The notes beneath the pieces are model-generated. The model had not been told where the DNA came from. It did no database searches and saw nothing but the letters and a program-made list of their open reading frames with translations. Below, piece by piece: positions 6,384 through 12,810 of a DNA stretch of 12,810 nt. Position numbers and translations under genes: made by a program. Position 1 is the first letter of the stretch. Every line of letters begins with the position of its first letter. The stretch is from DATLNF01 sp046590575 (lineage in GTDB: Bacteria; Actinomycetota; Actinomycetes; BP-191): NCBI GenBank assembly GCA_046590575.1, contig JBKJUS010000056.1, positions 1 to 12,810 of the forward strand, read 5' to 3'.

Positions 6384-7402
6384 CGGGAGACCAGGGCGAG
6401 CGAAGGGTCGGCCGAGACATCGAGCGGAGTGCGCGTGCCGCGCAGCAGCAGTTGCTCTCCAAGGGTCGCCACCATGGCCCCATTGTCCGTGCACAACGAC
6501 ATCCGCGGCACCCGCGCCTCTATCCCGGCGGCCCGCGCGCGGGCGTCGACAACGGCCCGCAGCCGGCTGTTGGCAGCCACACCTCCGCCGACGACAAGCA
6601 CGTCGCAATCGTGCTGCGCGCAAGCCGCGAGCGCCTTGTCGACGAGCACGTCGACCACCGCCTCTTGGAAAGACGCAGCCACCGCCGCGACAGGCACCGC
6701 CTCGCCGGCGAGCTCACGGGCCTCCACCCAACGTGCCACAGCGGTCTTCAGGCCAGAGAAGGAGAAGTCAAAGGTGCCGTCCCGATACTTCCCGCGCGGA
6801 AACGTGATGGCGGTCGGGTCGCCGTCCCTCGCGACCCGGTCGATGTGCGGACCGCCGGGAAAGGGAAGACCGAGCACTCGAGCGACCTTGTCGAAGGCCT
6901 CCCCCGCCGCGTCGTCCACCGTCGCTCCGAGCGAGACCACGGCCTCACCGCCCTCGACCAGAAGCAGCGAGCTGTGTCCACCGGAGACGAGCAGAGCCGC
7001 ACACCGAGCCGGCAGTGGGCCATGCTCCAACGTGTCCACGGCGACATGCGCCGCCAGGTGGTTGACCCCAATCAGCGGGATCCCGAGAGCGATCGAGTAG
7101 CTCTTGGCCGCGGCCACACCGACGAGCAGCGCCCCCGCCAGGCCAGGCCCGACGGTCACCGCGACAGCGTCGACGTCGCTGAGTCGAACCCCCGCCGCGG
7201 AGAGCGCCTTGTCCACCGACGGCAGGAGAGCGTCGAGATGCGCGCGACTCGCCACCTCAGGTACGACTCCACCGAAGCGGGCGTGCTCCTCCACCGAGGA
7301 CGCGATCACATCGGCGAGCAGCACGCCACCGCGCACCAGACCCACTCCCGTCTCGTCGCAGGACGTTTCGATCCCAAGAACGAGCGCACCGGAACTCATC
7401 AC
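6380..7402 (-). CDS. tsaD: tRNA N6-adenosine threonylcarbamoyltransferase TsaD
   Basis: TsaD transfers the threonylcarbamoyl group from threonylcarbamoyl-AMP to A37 of ANN-decoding tRNAs, the last step of t6A synthesis, working in the cytoplasm with TsaB and TsaE. The 340 residues have the ASKHA-fold signature of the family: LGIETSCDETG (9-19), GGVVPEVASRAH (44-55), VTVGPGLAGALLVG (83-95), the metal-binding pair His115/His119 in NHLAAH, SGGHSSLLLV, and the C-terminal CTDNGAM with Asp306 as the third metal ligand. Length is normal for bacteria. Translation probably starts at the GTG at 7402, which overlaps the rimI stop as GTGA; an ATG one codon later (7399) is an equally possible start. The gene is fourth of five in a tightly linked operon and its stop overlaps the next start as ATGA. 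Confidence 0.97.
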   Translation of the reverse strand: MMSSGALVLGIETSCDETGVGLVRGGVLLADVIASSVEEHARFGGVVPEVASRAHLDALLPSVDKALSAAGVRLSDVDAVAVTVGPGLAGALLVGVAAAKSYSIALGIPLIGVNHLAAHVAVDTLEHGPLPARCAALLVSGGHSSLLLVEGGEAVVSLGATVDDAAGEAFDKVARVLGLPFPGGPHIDRVARDGDPTAITFPRGKYRDGTFDFSFSGLKTAVARWVEARELAGEAVPVAAVAASFQEAVVDVLVDKALAACAQHDCDVLVVGGGVAANSRLRAVVDARARAAGIEARVPRMSLCTDNGAMVATLGEQLLLRGTRTPLDVSADPSLALVSR

Positions 7403-7908
7403 GCGGTCTCCGCCCGCGGGTCAGGCGCCGACAATTGCCGGTCGGCGAAGGCTGGTGCGTCGATGTTCTCGGCGACCATGACGATGGCGTCTGCACCCGA
7501 CGGTTGGTAGTAGCCGCGACGCAGCCCGACCGGCGCGAAGCCGAATCGGCGGTAAAGCGCCTGCGCTGGCTGGTTGTCGGACCGGACCTCCAGCGAGGCT
7601 CGTTGCGCCCCCCGTCGCCGCGCCTCGATCAGCAGCTCCCGCAACAGCTGCCGACCCACTCCCTGCCGCTGCGTGGGGCCCGTGACCGCCATCGTCTGGA
7701 TGTACGCCTCGTCCTCGTAGACGGCGAGGCCGGCATAGCCCACCAACCTGCCCTGCTGCGTCGCGACCAGATAGAACGCAGTCTGGTGCTGCGCGAGCTC
7801 GGACCAGAAGAGCTCCGCCGTCCAGGCGTCCTCCTCGAAGAGCTGACGCTCGAGCTCCATGGCGCCGCTGATGTCCCACCACCGCATGCGCCGTACGACG
7901 ACTGTCAC
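7399..7908 (-). CDS. rimI: Ribosomal-protein-alanine N-acetyltransferase RimI (GNAT)
   Basis: RimI acetylates the N-terminal alanine of ribosomal protein S18 in E. coli; in actinobacteria the homologue may accept other N-termini. The 169 residues carry a complete GNAT fold: YIQTMAVTG (strand 4), the acetyl-CoA pyrophosphate loop QRQGVGRQLL (80-89), and LEVRSDNQPAQALYRRFGF (106-124), ending in GYYQPSGADAIVM. This wording is typical of RimI, and so is the placement between tsaB and tsaD. The start is the GTG at 7908, overlapping the tsaB stop as GTGA; an internal ATG at codon 8 has no better support. A C-terminal tail of about 25 residues beyond the GNAT core (ENIDAPAFADRQLS) is probably disordered. 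Confidence 0.93.
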   Translation of the reverse strand: MTVVVRRMRWWDISGAMELERQLFEEDAWTAELFWSELAQHQTAFYLVATQQGRLVGYAGLAVYEDEAYIQTMAVTGPTQRQGVGRQLLRELLIEARRRGAQRASLEVRSDNQPAQALYRRFGFAPVGLRRGYYQPSGADAIVMVAENIDAPAFADRQLSAPDPRAETA

Positions 7909-8558
7909 AGCGACACCCGCTTGCGTGGGCCAGGGGTCTCGGCGTCAGGGCGGCGCAGGTAGAGCGGCGCCGTCGAGCCCGTCCCCTGGCCGGCGACGGC
8001 CAGCCGGGCGACCCAGGCCGCCGAGGCGGCGACCTCGCGGCCGTCGGCGAATTCAGCGAAGGCGTCCGGGTAGAGGACACGTCCCGGCCCAATCGCCTGA
8101 CCGGCGAACGCCGAGCCGCGAAGCCGCTCGACGAGCACGCCGGGTGCTTCCACACCAGGCCCGGCGACCCGCGACCCGTCAGCGGCGTACTCGGCCCAGT
8201 AGACCTCTCTGCGTCGCGCGTCGGTGACCACGAGGAGCGAGCACCCGGGCATCTGCGCCGCGATTGCGTCGAGCGAGCCCACTCCGACGACCTCGATGCC
8301 CAGCGCGTGCCCGAGCGCGCGGGCCGTCATCAGGCCGACACGTAGCCCCGTGAAGGGTCCGGGTCCGACGCCGACGGCGATCCGGCCCAGCGCCCGTGGT
8401 GTGACTCCGGCCGAGCGCAGGACCTCGTCGATCATCGGAGCCAGCAGTTCACCGTGCCGATGAGGTGCGGCCTCGTCGATGCAGCGCACGACGTCCGCAC
8501 CGTCATGGAGGGCGACCGAGGTGACGACCGAGGAGGTGTCGATGGCAAGCGTCAGCAC
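7905..8558 (-). CDS. tsaB: tRNA threonylcarbamoyladenosine biosynthesis protein TsaB
   Basis: TsaB is the inactive ASKHA-fold partner that dimerises with TsaD and is required, with TsaE, for t6A37 formation on tRNA. The 217 residues begin LTLAIDTSSVVTSVAL, continue with HRHGELLAPMIDEVL (33-47), and contain the hallmark GVGPGPFTGLRVGLMTARAL near residues 62-82. The C-terminal half is less conserved, as usual. Translation starts at GTG (8556-8558), only 12 bases after the stop of the upstream acetyltransferase gene, with GGATG a few bases upstream as a weak ribosome site. The downstream rimI start overlaps its stop. tsaE, commonly just upstream in actinobacteria, is not present in this window. 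Confidence 0.94.
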   Translation of the reverse strand: MLTLAIDTSSVVTSVALHDGADVVRCIDEAAPHRHGELLAPMIDEVLRSAGVTPRALGRIAVGVGPGPFTGLRVGLMTARALGHALGIEVVGVGSLDAIAAQMPGCSLLVVTDARRREVYWAEYAADGSRVAGPGVEAPGVLVERLRGSAFAGQAIGPGRVLYPDAFAEFADGREVAASAAWVARLAVAGQGTGSTAPLYLRRPDAETPGPRKRVSL

Positions 8559-8570
8559 AATGCATCCAGC

Positions 8571-9143
8571 CTATGTCGCGACCCGCGCGTGGAGATGATC
8601 GTCGTGACGGCGCCCGTCGCCGTACACCGATGCCGACCGCATCGTGCCCTCGAGGACGAAGCCGGCCTTCTCAGCCACCCGGCAGGAGGCGAGGTTGCCG
8701 ACCGCGTGCTGCATCGAGATACGCGCGAGCCCGCGTGGCCCCAGAGCCCACTCCGTCACGGCGATCACGGCCGCAGACGCCACGCCCCGGCCGCGCGCAT
8801 CAGGGGCGACGCGATAGCCGATCCAGGCCGTGAGGTGCTCCTCGTCGATGGCGAAAAGCGAGACGTTGCCGAGCAGCCGGCCGCTGTCGGCGACGACAAC
8901 TGAGAACGTCGCGTGGCACCGATCCGTCCAGTCAGCGAGCCGCCCGCACCACGCCTGCGCACTCGGCAGGTCGACCACAGCCGGGGCCGGGTTCCACAGA
9001 GCCGTCACCGGGTCCCGCAACATCTCCAGAGCGGCCTGCGCCTCCGTCGTACGCGGCGGCCTCAGCAGCCAGCCGTGAGCGACGAGTTCGACAGGGGGGT
9101 CTGGCGCGGAGTCCGCCGACGCCGAGGGCACCATGCCGCACAT
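8571..9143 (-). CDS. RimJ/RimL-type GNAT acetyltransferase
   Basis: This 190-residue protein is predicted to transfer an acetyl group from acetyl-CoA to an amine on a protein or small molecule; the substrate is unknown. After a 15-residue polar leader the GNAT fold begins with GWLLRPPRTTEAQAAL. It then has the RimJ/RimL-like core LLGNVSLFAID and WIGYRVAPDARGRGVASAAV, with the acetyl-CoA loop ARGRGVA, followed by HAVGNLASCRVAEKAGF and an ending in GRRHDDHLHARV. Three nearby ATGs are possible (9146, 9143, 9134). The one at 9143 is preferred because AGAGG lies five bases upstream. The stop is 12 bases before tsaB, so it is probably the first gene of that operon. It diverges from bioA with only 24 bases between start codons, so its promoter must lie inside the bioA coding region or overlap it. 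Confidence 0.88.
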   Translation of the reverse strand: MCGMVPSASADSAPDPPVELVAHGWLLRPPRTTEAQAALEMLRDPVTALWNPAPAVVDLPSAQAWCGRLADWTDRCHATFSVVVADSGRLLGNVSLFAIDEEHLTAWIGYRVAPDARGRGVASAAVIAVTEWALGPRGLARISMQHAVGNLASCRVAEKAGFVLEGTMRSASVYGDGRRHDDHLHARVAT

Positions 9144-9167
9144 CATCGCCTCTGGCAGGATCCACGC
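9144..9167. promoter_or_regulatory. 24-base divergent gap between the acetyltransferase and bioA starts
   Basis: The gap holds ribosome sites for both directions (AGAGG leftward; CAGGA about 7 bases before the bioA GTG rightward) and nothing else. It is too short for two promoters, so at least one promoter lies inside the opposite gene. An 8-base palindrome, GTGATCAC (9168-9175), starts with the bioA initiation codon itself. I see no match to the BioQ operator pattern (TGAAC-N3-GTTCA) and no convincing -10/-35 pair on either strand here. Confidence 0.4.
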
Positions 9168-10532
9168 GTGATCACAGGTCCCCTCGACGCCGCACCGAGT
9201 GAGGTCGTGGCCGCCGACCTTCGACACGTCTGGCACCCCTTCACGCAGCACGGGCACTGGGCCGACGAGCCGCCGCTCGTGGTCAGCCATGGGGAAGGCG
9301 TATGGCTCTTTGACGACGGTGGACGGCGCTATCTCGACGGCACCTCGTCGTTGTGGGTGCTGACGCACGGCCACCGCGAGCCGGCCATCGACGACGCCGT
9401 ACGACGGCAGCTCGATCGGGTAGCCCACTCCACCTTCCTCGGGCTCACCCACGGGCCAGGTGTCGAACTCGCCGCCCGGTTGGTCGAGACCGCTCCCGCC
9501 GGCCTCACCCGGGTTTTCTACGCCGGCGACGGGTCGAGCGCGGTGGAGGCGGCGCTGAAGATGTCCTTCCAGGCAGCAGCCCAGCGGGGCGAGCACCGGC
9601 CGCTCTACGTGCACGTGGAGCACGGGTACCACGGGGACACGCTCGGGGCTGTCAGCGTCGGCGGTATCGACGTCTTCTTCTCCACCTTCCGGCCGATCCT
9701 GCTGGAGACCCGCCAGGCCGCGTCTCCCGGTACGCCGGACGACGGGCAGTCCCTGGCCAGCCGCGCCGCTGCAGCGCTGGTCGACCTGGAACGGGTCTTG
9801 GCGATCGACGGCTCGCGCACCGCCGCCGTGGTGGTCGAGCCGCTGGTGCAGGCGGCCGGCGGCATCCTGGTGCACGACCCTGACTACCTTCGCGGTGTCC
9901 GGGCCGCGTGCGACCGGCACGGCGCGATGATGCTCGTCGACGAGGTAGCCACCGGCATCGGCCGCACCGGGACGATGTGGGCGATCGACCAGGCCGGGGT
10001 GAGCCCGGACCTCCTGGTGTGCGGCAAGGGCCTCACCGGCGGCTACCTCCCGCTCGCCGCGGTGCTCAGCACCGAAGAGGTGTACGACGCGTTCCTCGGC
10101 CGGCACGAGGACCTGCGAACGTTCTTCCACGGCCACACCTACACGGCCAACCCTCTTGCCTGCGCGGCGGCGATCGCCAACCTGGACCTGATGGCCGAGC
10201 GCGACACTGTCGGCCATGCCAGGCAGGTCGGTGACTGGCTCGGCGCCGACCTCGGCCCGCTCGGGAGCCGGGCGGGGGTGGCCGGCGTACGACGGGTGGG
10301 CACGATGACCGGCATCGCGCTGACCGCGCCGACCGGCAAGCCACTGGACCCCGCACTCCGCACGGGTTGGCAGGTCTGCCGGCGCGCTCGCGACCACGGG
10401 GTGCTGATCCGCCCACTCGGCGATGTGATCGTCCTGATGCCACCACTCGGCATTCAGCGCGACGAGCTGACCCTCTTGACCGACGTCGCGATCGCGAGCA
10501 TCGAAGCGGTCCTCGACGAGTCGTCGCCGTGA
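9168..10532 (+). CDS. bioA: Adenosylmethionine-8-amino-7-oxononanoate aminotransferase BioA
   Basis: BioA converts KAPA (8-amino-7-oxononanoate) to DAPA using S-adenosylmethionine as amino donor, a PLP-dependent step of biotin synthesis. The 454 residues contain the class-III aminotransferase features in order: HVWHPFTQH (20-28), the substrate-site TSSLWVLTHGH (59-69, compared with SSWW in E. coli), GDGSSAVEAALKM (120-132) for phosphate binding, HGYHGDT (152-158), the PLP-nitrogen aspartate Asp258 in LVDEVATGIGRTG, the Schiff-base lysine Lys287 in CGKGLTGGYLPLA, and HGHTYTANPLACAAA. The start GTG at 9168 is preceded by a CAGGA ribosome site; no upstream start matches the family N-terminus better. 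It is the first gene of bioA-bioF-bioD and its stop overlaps the bioF start as GTGA. Confidence 0.95.
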   Translation: MITGPLDAAPSEVVAADLRHVWHPFTQHGHWADEPPLVVSHGEGVWLFDDGGRRYLDGTSSLWVLTHGHREPAIDDAVRRQLDRVAHSTFLGLTHGPGVELAARLVETAPAGLTRVFYAGDGSSAVEAALKMSFQAAAQRGEHRPLYVHVEHGYHGDTLGAVSVGGIDVFFSTFRPILLETRQAASPGTPDDGQSLASRAAAALVDLERVLAIDGSRTAAVVVEPLVQAAGGILVHDPDYLRGVRAACDRHGAMMLVDEVATGIGRTGTMWAIDQAGVSPDLLVCGKGLTGGYLPLAAVLSTEEVYDAFLGRHEDLRTFFHGHTYTANPLACAAAIANLDLMAERDTVGHARQVGDWLGADLGPLGSRAGVAGVRRVGTMTGIALTAPTGKPLDPALRTGWQVCRRARDHGVLIRPLGDVIVLMPPLGIQRDELTLLTDVAIASIEAVLDESSP

Positions 10533-11692
10533 CCTGCGTCCATCCCCTGGGCTGGCTTGCGCCGCTCGCCACCGCCAGGTCGGCGGCCGGCTTGCGGCGC
10601 GAGCTCCACCCGCGACGCCCGGACGAGGAGCTCCTCGACCTCGCCGGCAACGACTACCTCGGGTTGTCCAACCACCCGGCCGTCATCGCCGCGGGTCACG
10701 CCGCCCTCGACACCTGGGGTGCCGGCGCGACCGGCTCGCGGCTGGTGACCGGCACCACCGCCGTCCACTCCGAGCTCGAGGAGCGGCTCGCGCAGTTCAC
10801 CGGCGCACCCGCTGCACTGGTCTTCTCGTCCGGCTATCTGGCCAATCTCGCCGCGGTCACCGCCGTGGTGGGCGCCGAAGGGCTCGTCGTATCTGATGCG
10901 CGCGTCCACGCATCCCTTGTCGATGCGGCGCGCCTGAGCCGAGCCGACGTGGTCGTGACACCGCACCAAGACCTCGACGCGCTGGTCGCTGTCCTGTCCG
11001 CCCACGAAGGCCGACGCATCGCCGTGCTGACCGAGTCGGTGTACTCCGCTGACGGTGACCTCGTCGACCTGCTCGCGGTGCACGACGTCGTACGGCGTCA
11101 CGGGGCGGTGCTCGTCGTCGATGACGCGCACGGCCTCGGTGTAGTCGGTCAAGGCGGTATCGGTGCTGCTGCTGCCGCCGGCCTGACCGGCCAGCCCGAC
11201 GTCGTCGTCACCGTCACGTTGTCCAAAGCGCTGGGCTCGCAGGGTGGTGCGGTCCTGGGGCCGACTGAGCTGATCGAGCACTTGGTCAACACAGCGCGAA
11301 GCTTCATCTTCGACACCGGCCTGGCGCCGGTCTGCGCCGCCACCGGACTCGCGGCGCTGCGCCAGCTCGTGGCCGATCCCACTCTGGTCGAGCTCGTACG
11401 GCGGCGCGCGACGGAGATGTACACGCTCGCCCACCAACACGGGCTGGACAGCAGGCGCCCCGACGCTGCCGTCGTGCCAGTCCTCCTCGGTGACCCGCGC
11501 CTGGCATCTGCCGCGGCAACCTGCGCGGCAAAGCATGGCGTGCGCGTCGGCTGCTTTCGCCCGCCGTCGGTGCCGGCTGGCACGTCGCGACTGCGGTTGA
11601 CGGCACGCGCCGACCTCACGAGCGACGACCTCGACGTGATCGACCACGCGCTCGCCGCCATCGCGGTCCTCCGCCGCGGTGCCACGGCGTGA
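10529..11692 (+). CDS. bioF: 8-amino-7-oxononanoate synthase BioF
   Basis: BioF condenses pimeloyl-CoA or pimeloyl-ACP with L-alanine to make KAPA, the step before BioA. The 387 residues fit the alpha-oxoamine synthase family: LDLAGNDYLGLSNHP (36-50), GATGSRLVTGTTAVHSELE (66-84), the substrate histidine region DARVHASLVDA (123-133), the aspartate pair Asp198/Asp199 and His201 in VVDDAHGLGVVG, and the PLP lysine Lys233 in LSKALGSQGGAVLG. Length is normal for the family. Translation starts at GTG (10529-10531), overlapping the bioA stop by four bases, so translation is probably coupled. A 18-base gap follows before bioD. Confidence 0.95.
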   Translation: MTCVHPLGWLAPLATARSAAGLRRELHPRRPDEELLDLAGNDYLGLSNHPAVIAAGHAALDTWGAGATGSRLVTGTTAVHSELEERLAQFTGAPAALVFSSGYLANLAAVTAVVGAEGLVVSDARVHASLVDAARLSRADVVVTPHQDLDALVAVLSAHEGRRIAVLTESVYSADGDLVDLLAVHDVVRRHGAVLVVDDAHGLGVVGQGGIGAAAAAGLTGQPDVVVTVTLSKALGSQGGAVLGPTELIEHLVNTARSFIFDTGLAPVCAATGLAALRQLVADPTLVELVRRRATEMYTLAHQHGLDSRRPDAAVVPVLLGDPRLASAAATCAAKHGVRVGCFRPPSVPAGTSRLRLTARADLTSDDLDVIDHALAAIAVLRRGATA

Positions 11693-11710
11693 CCGGGTAA
11701 GGACACGGGC

Positions 11711-12463
11711 ATGAGCATCGTCGTGGTCAGTGCGACCGGCACCGGAGTCGGCAAGACCATCGTCAGCGCAGCACTCGTCGCGGTGGCCCTGCATGACGGG
11801 AGGTCCGCCGCCTACGTCAAAGTGGCCCAGACCGGAGTCCGTCCCGGAGAGGCCGGCGATCGGGAGACGGTACGTCGGCTGACCGGACTGGCCCCTGCCG
11901 CGACCCACGTCGGCGGATCATTTCCGGATCCGCTGTCACCGCACACCGCCGCACGCACGTCCGGCCAGCCGGCGGTGTCACTGCCTGACGTCGCGGCGAC
12001 CGTTCAGGTGTTGGCCGACTGTCATGACCTCGTCGTCGTCGAGGGCGCCGGGGGTCTTCTTGTGCGCTTTGACGACGAGGGAGCCACGCTGGCCGACCTG
12101 GCCAAAGTCCTGGGTGCGCCCGTTGTGGTCGTCGTCGCGGCAGGTCTCGGCACCCTGAACCACACAGCACTGACCGTGGAGGCGCTCGCCCACCGCGGTC
12201 TCTCCCTCAGCGGACTGGTCATCGGATCGTGGCCGGCCCGAGCGGGACTAGCCGAGCTCACCAACCTCGACGACCTCGAGGCGATCGCCTCGCAGCCGCT
12301 GGCCGGAGCCGTGGCCGCGCGCGCGGGACGACTGGGGCAGGAGCGATTCCGCGAGGCCGCCCGTCGCGGGCTCGCGCCGGCGTACGGCGGCCTCTTCGAA
12401 CGCCGGATGCTGGGTGTCTCCGACGTCACCCCGGCCCGAAGCGGTCGACGAGCTCTCGCTTGA
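11711..12463 (+). CDS. bioD: ATP-dependent dethiobiotin synthetase BioD
   Basis: BioD closes the ureido ring of DAPA using CO2 and ATP to form dethiobiotin, the last intermediate before biotin synthase. The 250 residues show a P-loop SIMIBI-class NTPase: VSATGTGVGKT with Walker A at 10-16, Lys37 in KVAQTG (the carbamate/DAPA-binding lysine region), PDPLSPHTAA (72-81), VVEGAGGLLVRF (109-120), and LGTLNHTALT (146-155). A good Shine-Dalgarno (AAGGA, 11699-11703) lies seven bases before the ATG. The last 30 or so residues (from about 221) are not conserved core and the final 12 codons overlap the convergent acyl-CoA ligase gene. bioB does not follow, so biotin synthase must be encoded elsewhere. 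Confidence 0.94.
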   Translation: MSIVVVSATGTGVGKTIVSAALVAVALHDGRSAAYVKVAQTGVRPGEAGDRETVRRLTGLAPAATHVGGSFPDPLSPHTAARTSGQPAVSLPDVAATVQVLADCHDLVVVEGAGGLLVRFDDEGATLADLAKVLGAPVVVVVAAGLGTLNHTALTVEALAHRGLSLSGLVIGSWPARAGLAELTNLDDLEAIASQPLAGAVAARAGRLGQERFREAARRGLAPAYGGLFERRMLGVSDVTPARSGRRALA

Positions 12464-12810
12464 GCACCTTGCCGGATGGGCCAAGCGGGAATGCGTCGAC
12501 GATGTGCACGATCCGCGGGTACTTGTACTTCGCCAGGTGCTCTTTCGACCACTCGATGATGTCGGCCTTGAGCGCCTCGTCGTCGACCGGCGCATCCGGC
12601 GCCTTGATGACGCACGCGCAGACCTCTTCACCGTGGGTGTCATCCGGGACCGCGATGACGGCTACTTGGCCGATCGCCGGGTGCCGGAGGAGCACCTCCT
12701 CGACCTCGCGCGGGTAGACGTTGTAGCCCCCTCGCAGCACCATGTCCTTTTTGCGGTCGACGATGGTGACGAAGCCGTCGGCGTCCTTGGTGCCGAGGTC
12801 GCCGGACCGG
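12426..12810 (-). CDS. AMP-forming acyl-CoA ligase, C-terminal part (5' end outside window)
   Basis: Only the mobile C-terminal domain of an ANL-superfamily enzyme is visible, about 127 residues. These enzymes activate a carboxylic acid as acyl-AMP and then as acyl-CoA. The A7/A8 region reads RSGDLGTKDADGFVTIVDRK followed by KDMVLRGGYNVYPREVEEVL, the hinge wording of fatty-acid and aryl acid CoA ligases. The A10 motif GPSGKVLKREL near the end carries the catalytic lysine. The coding frame runs open through the right edge, so the true start lies outside. The stop (12426-12428) lies inside the convergent bioD gene. The pattern favours a FadD-like long- or medium-chain acyl-CoA synthetase, but substrate cannot be judged without the N-terminal domain. 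Confidence 0.92.
   Translation of the reverse strand, partial: RSGDLGTKDADGFVTIVDRKKDMVLRGGYNVYPREVEEVLLRHPAIGQVAVIAVPDDTHGEEVCACVIKAPDAPVDDEALKADIIEWSKEHLAKYKYPRIVHIVDAFPLGPSGKVLKRELVDRFGPG

Noticed and set aside
9100..9175. BioQ-type biotin operator between the divergent genes
   Set aside because: No TGAAC-N3-GTTCA inverted repeat is present; only the short GTGATCAC palindrome at the bioA start.
9147..10397. Minus-strand open frame extending the acetyltransferase by more than 400 codons across bioA
   Set aside because: The extension is antisense to strongly conserved bioA motifs and has no domain signature. The GNAT fold begins only after about 9140.
10454..11908. 484-codon minus-strand open frame across bioF and the start of bioD
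   Set aside because: Low-information composition and antisense to well-supported genes. It is a GC-bias shadow.
1..12810. tRNA or rRNA genes, CRISPR arrays, insertion sequences, attachment sites
   Set aside because: No cloverleaf-like segments, no regularly spaced direct repeats, and no transposase or integrase motifs were seen on either strand.

Overview
The window is high-GC DNA (roughly 68-70% by eye) with dense, often overlapping genes, frequent GTG starts and a TTGACR/TAGRRT-like promoter. It looks like an actinobacterial chromosome segment. I cannot name the genus. Two conserved housekeeping neighbourhoods are recognisable: the tsaB-rimI-tsaD cluster for the tRNA t6A modification, and the start of groES. 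A biotin cluster and the end of an acyl-CoA ligase gene fill the right side.

Layout from left to right. Positions 1-270 hold the 5' part of groES on the minus strand, preceded by a textbook CIRCE operator (368-394). Positions 402-5941 on the minus strand hold a two-gene copper module. The first gene is a lipoprotein with two type-1 copper (cupredoxin) sites. It is followed, with overlapping ends, by a giant secreted multicopper oxidase of about 1450 residues that has six cupredoxin-like domains and a C-terminal membrane anchor. A candidate vegetative promoter (6014-6042) lies just upstream. It sits directly behind a strong hairpin (6044-6079) that probably ends the preceding operon. Positions 6060-9143, all minus strand, hold GNAT acetyltransferase - tsaB - rimI - tsaD - small ABM-type monooxygenase, tightly packed and mostly joined by 4-base GTGA/ATGA overlaps. 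Diverging from them on the plus strand are bioA-bioF-bioD (9168-12463), which convert KAPA precursors through to dethiobiotin. The 3' end of an AMP-forming acyl-CoA ligase converges on bioD with a 38-base overlap and runs off the right edge.

The part most worth attention is the copper module. The oxidase carries all four histidine motifs of a trinuclear copper centre and one complete type-1 copper site. The motifs occur in permuted order: the usual C-terminal pair (HxxHxH, HCHxxxHxxxxM) is in domain 2 and the usual N-terminal pair (HxH, HxH) is in domain 3. The equivalent cysteine motifs of domains 4 and 6 have decayed. Size, domain number and wording resemble ceruloplasmin-like and MnxG-type (manganese-oxidising) multicopper oxidases. 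The co-encoded double-cupredoxin lipoprotein is a natural electron-transfer partner. The substrate cannot be told from sequence alone. The module sits between tsaD and groES, genes that are close together in many actinobacteria, so it looks like a lineage-specific insertion.
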